Part shown: in pieces, positions 54,393 through 64,000 of the stretch
Position numbering within the stretch: position 1 is the first letter of the stretch
Layout: each line of letters begins with the position of its first letter
DNA from: Derxia gummosa DSM 723
GTDB lineage: Bacteria; Pseudomonadota; Gammaproteobacteria; Burkholderiales; Burkholderiaceae_E
Direction: 5' to 3'
DNA length: 64,000 bases
Assembly: GCF_000482785.1 (NCBI RefSeq)
Contig: NZ_AXWS01000008.1
Location: 806,001 to 870,000, forward strand
Position numbers and translations under genes: made by a program
The notes under the pieces: generated by a model
Seen by the model: only the letters and a program-made list of their open reading frames with translations
What the model was told of the DNA's origin: nothing
Database searches by the model: none

Positions 54393-56795
54393 ATGAAACC
54401 CACCCGCATCGCCCTCGCGGTCACGCTCGCCTGCCCGCTGGCCAGTCTGGCCCAGACCGCCGATCCGTCAGCGCCGGCCACCGACCGCGCCCCGGCCACG
54501 CCAACCGGGCCCGTCGCGCACGACAGCCATGCCACAGCCGCCGACACGCCTGTGCGCCACCTCGGCATCGTCACCGTCCGCTCGGCCCGCCCCAGCTCGC
54601 TGCCCACGCAGATCCCCACCACCACCGAAGGCGTCACGCGCGAGGACATCGAGCGCAGCGTCAACGCCACCGACGCCGAGGACGCACTCAAGTACTTCCC
54701 GAGCCTGCTCGTGCGCAAGCGCTACATCGGCGACTACAACCACGCCATCCTCTCCAGCCGCGCCTCGGGCACCGGCAACAGCGCGCGCTCGGCCGTGTAT
54801 GCCGACGGCATCCTGCTGTCGAACTGGCTCGGCAACGGCGTGGGCGGGCTGTCCTTCCCGCCGCGCTGGAGCATGGTCACGCCCGAGGAGATCGAGCGCG
54901 TGGACGTGATGTACGGCCCGTTCTCGGCCGCCTACCCGGGCAATTCGGCCGACGCTGTGGTCGATTACGTGACCCGCATGCCCGAGAAGTTCGAAGTCCA
55001 CGCCAAGGTCGGCTACGTCGTCCAGCCTTTCGACCTCTACAACGCGCACGGCACCCACCGCGCCAAGCAGGCCAGCGCCTCGATCGGCAGCCGCGAGGGC
55101 GACTTCGCCTGGTGGATCAACCTCAACCGCACCGAAAGCGAAGGTCAGCCCCTCACCTTCGCCAACCGGCTCGCCAGCAACGGCAGCGCCGGCGCGACAG
55201 GCACGCCCGTCACCGGCGCGGTCGCCGGGCGCAATTCGGCCGGCCAGAGCTGGTACCTGATCGGCGCCGGCACCCAGTACGACACGACCCAGGACCACCT
55301 CAAGATCAAGCTCGCCTACGACTTCACGCCCACGCTGCGCGCGAGCTACCTGATCGGCGTCTGGCGCAACGAATCGGACGGCAACTCGACGAGCTGGCTG
55401 CGCGACGCCAGCGGCAACGCCGTCTACAGCGGGCCGATCAGCATCGGCAACACCACCTTCAGCGGCAACCAGGCGCTCGGCGCCGGCGATTTCGCAGCCA
55501 CGCGCGAGAAGCTGCTCCACCTCATGCACGGCCTCACGCTCAAGAGCCACACCGGCGGCGAATGGGACTGGGAAACCGCCGCGAGCCTTTACGACTACCA
55601 GCGCGACGACAAGCGCCAGAACGGCGCGCCGCAGCCGGCGGCCCTGAACGGCGGCGCGGGCACGCTCGCCGACGGCAGCGGCACCGGCTGGAACACGCTC
55701 GCGGCCAAGGGCAGCTGGCGCCCCTTTGGCCAGGGCGGCGAGCATGTGCTCGACTTCGGCGCCCAGCAGGACAGCTACAGGCTGCGCTACCGAACCACGC
55801 GCCTCGCGAACAACTGGCTCACCGAGGACGAGGGTACGCTCGCCAGCGCGGTGCGCGGCAACACCCGGCTGCAAAGCGTTTGGGCCCAGGACGTCTGGCG
55901 CTTCGCCGACGACTGGGTGTTCGTGCCCGGCCTGCGCGCCGAGCACTGGGAAGCGACCGAGGGCCGCACCGATTTCTCGGCCACCAGCGGCACCGACCGG
56001 CCGTCGCGGCGCGAGAACCACCTCTCGCCCAAGGCCGCGCTGTCCTGGCAATGGCTGCCCGACACGCTGCTGCGCGCCTCGCTCGGCCGCGCGGTGCGCA
56101 ATCCGACCGTGGCCGAGCTGTACGGCGCCACGTCCAGCACCAATTCGCAGTACATCAACGACCCGAGCCTGCGCCCCGAACGTTCCTGGACGACCGAGCT
56201 GAGCGCCGAGCAGGACCTCGGCGCCGCCACCGCGCGCCTGACCTTCTTCGCCGAGAACACGCGCGACGCGATCTACAGCCAGAGCACCTACGACAGCACG
56301 GCCAACAGCTTCATCACCCGCGTCACCAACGTGAAGCGCATCGAGACGCGCGGCATCGAGGCGGCGCTCACGAGCCGCGACTGGCTCACGCGCGGCCTGG
56401 ACGTGAACGGCAGCCTGACCTTCACCAACTCGAAGATCCGCGAGAACGACGGCTATATCGCCACGCCCGGCGACACCCTCGGCAAGTGGCAGCCCAACAT
56501 CCCGCGCTGGCGCGCCACCGCGCTCGCGAGCTACCGCTTCACCGAGCAATGGAGCGGCACCGTGGCCGGGCGCTACAGCGGCAGGCAGTACCGCACGCTC
56601 AACAACGCCGACACCAACGGCGATGCCTACATGGGCGTGAGCCGCTACGCGACCGTCGACCTGCGCGCCGTGTACCGCGTGAACCGGCAATGGACGGCGG
56701 CGGTCGGCATCGACAACGTCAACAACGACAAGTACTGGAACTTCCACCCGTATCCGCAGCGCAGCTATGTGGCGGAACTGAAGTTCGATCTGTGA
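54393..56795 (+). CDS. TonB-dependent outer-membrane receptor
   Basis: An 800-residue receptor: signal peptide MKPTRIALAVTLACPLASLA, a TonB-box-like stretch HLGIVTVRSARP (~residue 56), plug domain (NATDAEDALKYFPSLLVRKR; VYADGILLSNW; EIERVDVMYGPFSAAYPGNS) and a 22-strand barrel with typical late motifs (SLRPERSWTTELSAEQDLG) and a C-terminal FDL ending in an aromatic-rich strand (SYVAELKFDL). Substrate not readable from sequence; placement between DUF2946 and YcnI suggests copper or a metal chelate. YcnI starts 10 bases downstream. Confidence 0.9.
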   Translation: MKPTRIALAVTLACPLASLAQTADPSAPATDRAPATPTGPVAHDSHATAADTPVRHLGIVTVRSARPSSLPTQIPTTTEGVTREDIERSVNATDAEDALKYFPSLLVRKRYIGDYNHAILSSRASGTGNSARSAVYADGILLSNWLGNGVGGLSFPPRWSMVTPEEIERVDVMYGPFSAAYPGNSADAVVDYVTRMPEKFEVHAKVGYVVQPFDLYNAHGTHRAKQASASIGSREGDFAWWINLNRTESEGQPLTFANRLASNGSAGATGTPVTGAVAGRNSAGQSWYLIGAGTQYDTTQDHLKIKLAYDFTPTLRASYLIGVWRNESDGNSTSWLRDASGNAVYSGPISIGNTTFSGNQALGAGDFAATREKLLHLMHGLTLKSHTGGEWDWETAASLYDYQRDDKRQNGAPQPAALNGGAGTLADGSGTGWNTLAAKGSWRPFGQGGEHVLDFGAQQDSYRLRYRTTRLANNWLTEDEGTLASAVRGNTRLQSVWAQDVWRFADDWVFVPGLRAEHWEATEGRTDFSATSGTDRPSRRENHLSPKAALSWQWLPDTLLRASLGRAVRNPTVAELYGATSSTNSQYINDPSLRPERSWTTELSAEQDLGAATARLTFFAENTRDAIYSQSTYDSTANSFITRVTNVKRIETRGIEAALTSRDWLTRGLDVNGSLTFTNSKIRENDGYIATPGDTLGKWQPNIPRWRATALASYRFTEQWSGTVAGRYSGRQYRTLNNADTNGDAYMGVSRYATVDLRAVYRVNRQWTAAVGIDNVNNDKYWNFHPYPQRSYVAELKFDL

Positions 56796-56805
56796 GGGCA
56801 GGGCG

Positions 56806-57297
56806 ATGAAGAAGATGCATCCGGGCGGCGTCGCAGCCGCATTCATGCTGGCGCTCGCCGCCGCGCCGGCCTTCGCGCACATCACGCTGAGCCAGCAGAG
56901 CGCGCCCGCCGCCAGCGATTACGACGCGAGCTTTCGCGTCGGCCACGCCTGCGCCGGCGCGGGCGCGACCACCGGCGTGACGGCGCGGCTGCCGGAAGGC
57001 TTCACGCTGATCGCCGTCGAGCCGCGCGACGGCTGGACGCTGACCGTGACGCCGAAGCAGGTGCAATGGCTTGCAGGCGGCCCGGCGGCGGCGATTTCCG
57101 GCAGCGTGAAGACCACCTTCAACCTGCGCGGCAGGCTGCCCGCGACGCCGGGCACGCTCTACTTCAAGGTAAGGCAGGACTGCGACGTGGGCAGCGCCGA
57201 CTGGGCCGAGCTGCCCACGCGTGACGGCGACAAGCCCGACTTCCCGGCGGCGAAGCTGGAGGTGCTGCCGGCGGGCGGCGGCGAATCGCGGCAGTAG
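56806..57297 (+). CDS. YcnI-family (DUF1775) copper-binding protein
   Basis: A 163-residue exported protein. Signal peptidase cleavage after PAFA would expose His25 as the mature N-terminus (HITLSQQSA), the histidine that binds Cu(II) in B. subtilis YcnI. The domain continues SFRVGHACAGAGATTGVTARLP and DGWTLTVTPKQVQW, containing Trp residues in the expected region. In Bacillus it is an extracytoplasmic copper handler; here it ends the DUF2946-TonB receptor operon. The missing membrane tail (present in Bacillus YcnI) makes this a soluble periplasmic form. Confidence 0.85.
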   Translation: MKKMHPGGVAAAFMLALAAAPAFAHITLSQQSAPAASDYDASFRVGHACAGAGATTGVTARLPEGFTLIAVEPRDGWTLTVTPKQVQWLAGGPAAAISGSVKTTFNLRGRLPATPGTLYFKVRQDCDVGSADWAELPTRDGDKPDFPAAKLEVLPAGGGESRQ

Positions 57298-57301
57298 GCG
57301 G

Positions 57302-59232
<1,931 letters not shown>

Positions 59233-59236
<4 letters not shown>

Positions 59237-60144
59237 GAAACGAGGGCGTCGCGATCGACGAGATAGATCATGTCGTCGCCGGCGCTGGTGCTGAGCCAGG
59301 TCATCGGCATGCGCGGCCAGGTGGCCTCGACCGCGTCGCGCTCGTGGCCGACCTCCACCACCATGATCCCGCGCGAGGTCAGGTGCTTCGGCGCGTCGGC
59401 CATGATGCGGCGGACGATGTCGAGCCCGTCCTCGCCGGCGCCGAGGGCGTTCTCGGGTTCGTGGCGGTACTCGGGCGGCAGCACCTCCATCGACGCGGTC
59501 GGCACGTAGGGCGGGTTGGTGAGGATGACGTCGTACTTCTCGCCGTGCAGGCGCTGGAACAGGTCGGACTCGATCACGTTCACGCGGTCCTGCAAGCCGT
59601 ACAGCTCGACGTTCTTGCGCGCGACTTCGAGCGCGGCGGGGGAGATGTCCACCGCGTCGACGACGGCGTTGTGGAACAGGTGGGCCGCGACGATGGCGAG
59701 GCAGCCCGAGCCGGTGCACAGGTCGAGCACGCGGGTGACGCTGCCCGGCTCGTCGATCCAGGGCGCGAAGCCGTCGCGCAGCCATTCGGCGATGAAGCTG
59801 CGCGGCACGATCACGCGCTCGTCCACGATGAAGCGGAACTCGCCGAGCCAGGCCTCGCCGGTGAGGTAGGCGGCGGGCACGCGGTCATCGGCGCGGCGGC
59901 GGATCACGTCGAGCACGGCGTCCACCTCGGACGGCAGCAGGCGCGCGTCGAGGAAGGGGTCGAGCGTGTCGAGCGGCAGGTGCAGCGTGTGCAGGATGAG
60001 ATAGGCGGCTTCGTCGTAGGCATTGGCGCTGCCGTGGCCGAAGGCGAGGCCGGCGGTGCCGAAGCGGGTGACGGCGTAGCGCAGCAGGTCGCGCACGGTG
60101 CGCAGTTCGAGGCGCGCCTGTTCGTGTTGGAGCGAGGAGGTCAT
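59233..60144 (-). CDS. prmB: Ribosomal protein L3 N5-glutamine methyltransferase
   Basis: A 303-residue HemK-family methyltransferase. The SAM site is VLDLCTGSGCLAIVAAH, the glutamine-binding motif is LTNPPYVP, and RVPAAYLTGEAWLGEFRFIV is the N-terminal domain hallmark. The segment PPEYRHEPENALGAGEDGLD favours PrmB over PrmC, which has a shorter LxxxE form. It methylates the Gln of the GGQ-like site in L3. It sits 6 bases after dapE in the reverse operon. Confidence 0.93.
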
Positions 60145-60150
60145 GGACGG

Positions 60151-61296
<1,146 letters not shown>

Positions 61297-61647
61297 TCAG
61301 CCGAACACGCGCGCATACGCGGCTTCGTCGAAGCCGAGCAGGCATTCGGCCGCGCCTTCGACCAGCGGACGCTTGATGACCGACGGCTTGGCAATCATCA
61401 ATTCGATCGCGCCGTCGCGCGTGGCGGCAGCCTCGCGCTGGGCCTCGTCGAGCTGGCGCCAGGTCGTCCCCTTGCGGTTGACCAGCGCTTCGGTCGTCAG
61501 GTGAACCAGCCAGCCCTCGATCTCGGTGCGCGTGGGAGGCGTCTTCTTGTAGTCGCGGAAGCTGTAGTCGACGCCACGCGCCTCGAGCCAGGCACGCGCC
61601 TTCTTGACGGTGGAACAGTTGGGGATGCCGTGGAGGGTGATGGCCAT
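61297..61647 (-). CDS. ArsC/Spx-family reductase-like protein (YffB type)
   Basis: A 116-residue thioredoxin-fold protein: MAITLHGIPNCSTVKKARAWL with the single Cys11, then YSFRDYKKTPPT, LVNRKGTTWRQLDE and IKRPLVEGAAE, the YffB variant of the ArsC family. It commonly sits between dapD and dapE in betaproteobacteria. YffB is glutathione-binding; arsenate reduction is not implied. It starts 4 bases after pilU. Confidence 0.88.
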   Translation of the reverse strand: MAITLHGIPNCSTVKKARAWLEARGVDYSFRDYKKTPPTRTEIEGWLVHLTTEALVNRKGTTWRQLDEAQREAAATRDGAIELMIAKPSVIKRPLVEGAAECLLGFDEAAYARVFG

Positions 61648-61651
61648 GCGG

Positions 61652-62794
61652 TCAGACTTCGAGCGTGAATTCCTTGAACGACGGGCCCGAGGAGATTTCC
61701 TCCGGCACATCGGGCTTGGCGGCAACGCCGGGCAGCTGGCCCTGGTTGTTGATGAGCCAGCTCAGATTGGTGGCCGAATCGGCATTGGCGAGCGCCTCGT
61801 CCATCGTGACGAGCTCGTCATGGATGAGCTTGTAGAGGCTCTGCTCGAAGGTGATCGAACCCTGGGCGAGGCTGTTCTGCATCGCGTCCGGAATCTCGTG
61901 CACCTTGCCGTGCTCGATCAGGTCGGCGATGTAGCGGGTGTTGAGCAGCACCTCGCAGGCCGGCACGCGGCCGCCGGCCTTCGCCTTGAGCAGGCGCTGC
62001 GACACGATCGCGCGCACGCAGGTCGCCATGTCGGCGAGCAGCGCGTTGCGGGCATCGATCGGATAGAAGCTGATCACGCGGTTGAGCGCGTGATAGGCAT
62101 TGTTGGCATGCAGCGTGGCCAGCACGAGGTGACCGGCCTGACCGTAGGCGAGGGCGGCCGCCATGGTTTCGCGGTCGCGGATCTCGCCGATCATGATCAG
62201 GTCGGGCGCCTGGCGCAGCGCGTTCTTGAGCGCCGTCTGCAACGACTCGGCATCGCTGCCGATCTCGCGCTGGTTGACCACCGACTTCTTGCTCTTGAAC
62301 AGGAATTCGATCGGGTCTTCGAGCGTGAGAATGTGGCCGGCTACCTTCTCGTTGCGGTAGTCGATCATTGACGCGAGCGAGGTCGTCTTGCCCGAGCCGG
62401 TGGCGCCCACCATGAGGATGAGGCCGCGCTTTTCCATGATCAGCTCGCCCAGCACCAGCGGGACGTTGAGCGTCTCGAGCGCTGGTATCTCGAACGGGAT
62501 GAAGCGGATCACCGCCGCGTACGAGCCACGCTGGCGGAAGGCCGACAGCCGGAAGCTGCCCAGCCCGCGGATCGGGATACCGACATTCAGCTCGCGGCGC
62601 TGCTCGAGTTCGAGCATGCGCGCCTCGGGCAGGATTTCGGCGAGGAGAGCGCTGATGCTCTCCGGATCCATCACCTGCTGATTGATCGGCACGGTCGAAC
62701 CGGCGATCTTGATGTTGATCGGCGAGCCCGCCGAGAGATAGAGGTCGGACGCCTTCTTGTCCGCCATCAGCTGAAGCAGCCGGTCCATCGCCAT
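61652..62794 (-). CDS. pilU: PilT/PilU-family twitching ATPase, PilU-like
   Basis: A 380-residue secretion-type ATPase: N-terminal PAS-like domain (LMADKKASDLYLSAGSPINI), FRLSAFRQRGSYAAVIRFIP, Walker A VGATGSGKTTSLASMIDYRN, the Asp box ILTLEDPIEF, Walker B PDLIMIGEIRDRETM, and the His box LVLATLHANNA. The MIDYRN and SKKSVVNQREIG wording and the extended C-terminus (to ~380 rather than ~345) point to PilU, the accessory retraction ATPase of type IV pili. ATG 62794 with GGAGGG upstream. Its position inside a lysine operon, away from pilT, is notable but seen in related bacteria. Confidence 0.87.
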   Translation of the reverse strand: MAMDRLLQLMADKKASDLYLSAGSPINIKIAGSTVPINQQVMDPESISALLAEILPEARMLELEQRRELNVGIPIRGLGSFRLSAFRQRGSYAAVIRFIPFEIPALETLNVPLVLGELIMEKRGLILMVGATGSGKTTSLASMIDYRNEKVAGHILTLEDPIEFLFKSKKSVVNQREIGSDAESLQTALKNALRQAPDLIMIGEIRDRETMAAALAYGQAGHLVLATLHANNAYHALNRVISFYPIDARNALLADMATCVRAIVSQRLLKAKAGGRVPACEVLLNTRYIADLIEHGKVHEIPDAMQNSLAQGSITFEQSLYKLIHDELVTMDEALANADSATNLSWLINNQGQLPGVAAKPDVPEEISSGPSFKEFTLEV

Positions 62795-62842
62795 GCGCAA
62801 GCCCTCCGATCAGTGCCGATCAATGCATCAGGAAAGAAGAAC

Positions 62843-63685
62843 TCAGTCGCGCAGCAGTTCGTTGATGCCGGTCTTGGCGCGCGTCTGCGCATCGACCCGC
62901 TTCACGATCACCGCGCAGTACAGGCTGTACTTGCCGTCGGCAGAGGGCAGGGAGCCCGGCACCACGACCGAACCCGAGGGCACCCGGCCGTAGTACACCT
63001 CGCCGGTGGCGCGGTCGTAGATCTTGGTGCTCTGGCCGATGTACACGCCCATCGAGATGACCGAGTTCTCCTCGACGATGACGCCCTCGACGATTTCGGA
63101 ACGCGCGCCGATGAAGCAGTTGTCCTCGATGATCGTCGGATTGGCCTGGAGCGGTTCCAGCACGCCGCCGATGCCGACGCCGCCCGACAGATGCACGTTC
63201 TTGCCGATCTGGGCGCAGGAACCGACCGTGGCCCAGGTATCGACCATCGTGCCGCTGTCGACATAGGCGCCGATGTTCACGTAGGACGGCATGAGCACGA
63301 CGTTCTTCGCGATGAAGCTGCCGCGGCGCGCGACGGCGGGCGGCACCACGCGCACGCCGGCGGCGGCGAAGTCGGCCGCGCTGAAGCCGGCGAACTTGGT
63401 GGGAACCTTGTCGTAGAACTGGATCGGCGCCAGCGCGCCGTCAAGACCGGCGAAGGGCATCGGCGCGTTGTCGGCGAGGCGGAAGGACAGCAGCACCGCC
63501 TTCTTGATCCACTGATGCACCGTCCAGTCGCCATCGATCTTCTCGGCCACGCGCAGCTTGCCGCTGTCGAGTTCGGCAAGCACATGTTCGACCGCCTCGG
63601 CGATCGGCGCCGGAGCGCTGGTGGGCGAGAGTTCGGCGCGGTTGTCCCACGCCTGTTCGATGATGCTCTGGAGTTCGGTGGTCAT
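62843..63685 (-). CDS. dapD: 2,3,4,5-tetrahydropyridine-2,6-dicarboxylate N-succinyltransferase
   Basis: A 280-residue left-handed beta-helix acyltransferase. Hexapeptide-like turns are visible in [40 protein letters not shown] and [20 protein letters not shown], and the N-terminal region [17 protein letters not shown] is the DapD start. It makes N-succinyl-2-amino-6-ketopimelate for lysine and peptidoglycan synthesis. First gene of the reverse operon seen here, with dapE downstream. Confidence 0.95.
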   Translation of the reverse strand: MTTELQSIIEQAWDNRAELSPTSAPAPIAEAVEHVLAELDSGKLRVAEKIDGDWTVHQWIKKAVLLSFRLADNAPMPFAGLDGALAPIQFYDKVPTKFAGFSAADFAAAGVRVVPPAVARRGSFIAKNVVLMPSYVNIGAYVDSGTMVDTWATVGSCAQIGKNVHLSGGVGIGGVLEPLQANPTIIEDNCFIGARSEIVEGVIVEENSVISMGVYIGQSTKIYDRATGEVYYGRVPSGSVVVPGSLPSADGKYSLYCAVIVKRVDAQTRAKTGINELLRD

Positions 63686-63755
63686 CTGGCGGATTCGGTA
63701 ATGACGAAAGCGCCGGATTATAGAACCCGGCCCGCTTCATTCCGCCGCGAAACCG

Positions 63756-64000
63756 TCAGACCAGATAGGGCGATCCGATGCGCAATTGCTGCTCGGCCTC
63801 GTTCACGCTCATCGGGCGTGAGAACAGATAGCCCTGGGCGATATCGGCTTGCAGCTTTTGCAGGGCGCGCATGTCGTCGGTGGTTTCGACGCCCTCGGCC
63901 ACGGTTTCGAGATTGAGCGTCTTGGCCAGCGCGATCACCAGCTTGGCGATTTCGGCATTCTCGCGCCGCTCGCCGAGGCCATTCACGAAGGCACGATCGA
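63756..64000 (-). CDS. EAL-domain (c-di-GMP phosphodiesterase) protein, C-terminal end only
   Basis: The open frame runs off the right edge, so only the last 81 residues are seen: DRAFVNGLGERRENAEIAK (the IDRxFV segment), NLETVAEGVETTDDM (Mg-coordinating loop-6 region with EGVE) and IAQGYLFSRPMS (QGYLFSRP signature). These are intact in the visible part, consistent with an active phosphodiesterase, though the EAL motif itself lies outside. Any partner domains (PAS, GGDEF) are unknown. Confidence 0.88.
   Translation of the reverse strand, partial: DRAFVNGLGERRENAEIAKLVIALAKTLNLETVAEGVETTDDMRALQKLQADIAQGYLFSRPMSVNEAEQQLRIGSPYLV

Noticed and set aside
54468-56885. An 805-codon minus-strand frame opposite the TonB receptor
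   Set aside because: No motifs; the receptor's signal peptide, plug and barrel are clear on the plus strand.

Overview
The window is a GC-rich (about 70% by eye) proteobacterial chromosome segment. The housekeeping genes (PilU-like ATPase, dapD/dapE, prmB, type I map, rmuC, ppsA), the Bordetella/Burkholderia-like ABC transporter and porin, and vanAB point to a betaproteobacterium, most likely Burkholderiales. That assignment is inference from gene families, not from a search. I saw no tRNA, rRNA, CRISPR array, transposase or phage module.

Layout. 1-3.6 kb: the end of ppsA with a textbook terminator, then a convergent FGGY sugar kinase. 3.7-26.4 kb: an aromatic (hydroxycinnamate-type) catabolic region, interrupted at 10.4-13.7 kb by a ParD-like/map/kinase operon, agmatinase and a MazG-type pyrophosphatase. 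26.4-36.3 kb: an SGNH hydrolase and a 2924-residue RTX protein. 36.7-45.4 kb: PsiF-like protein, TM2-like protein, YbbP-type permease, YefM/YoeB toxin-antitoxin pair with a GIY-YIG gene, GST, RmuC and an Mrr-like nuclease. 45.5-51.2 kb: two DUF2382 stress proteins divergent from a Ca-type P-type ATPase, then a methyltransferase. 51.4-53.7 kb: a KfrA-like protein divergent from a tyrosine recombinase-like protein. 53.7-57.3 kb: DUF2946, TonB receptor and YcnI (probable copper handling). 57.3-63.7 kb: a compact reverse operon dapD-pilU-spx/arsC-dapE-prmB-ABC-F. The window ends in an EAL-domain gene.

How the catabolic genes could work together (inference). A tannase/feruloyl-esterase lipoprotein frees hydroxycinnamates from plant esters. 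A porin and a branched-chain-type ABC transporter (with a LivM-LivG fusion) import them. A feruloyl-CoA-synthase-like ligase, an enoyl-CoA hydratase, an SDR dehydrogenase and a CouO-like amidohydrolase shorten the side chain by beta-oxidative deacetylation without a thiolase. VanAB demethylates the resulting vanillate. Two MarR-type regulators flank the parts, and palindromic operator candidates sit in the promoters.

The most unusual signal is a 14-bp palindrome (consensus TGMAAGCGCTTGCA) at ten places between 5.2 and 25.7 kb. Eight are inside catabolic or transport coding sequences and are written with codons that look rare here. I did not see it elsewhere in the window. It looks like a LacI-family type operator set or another selected DNA word embedded in genes.
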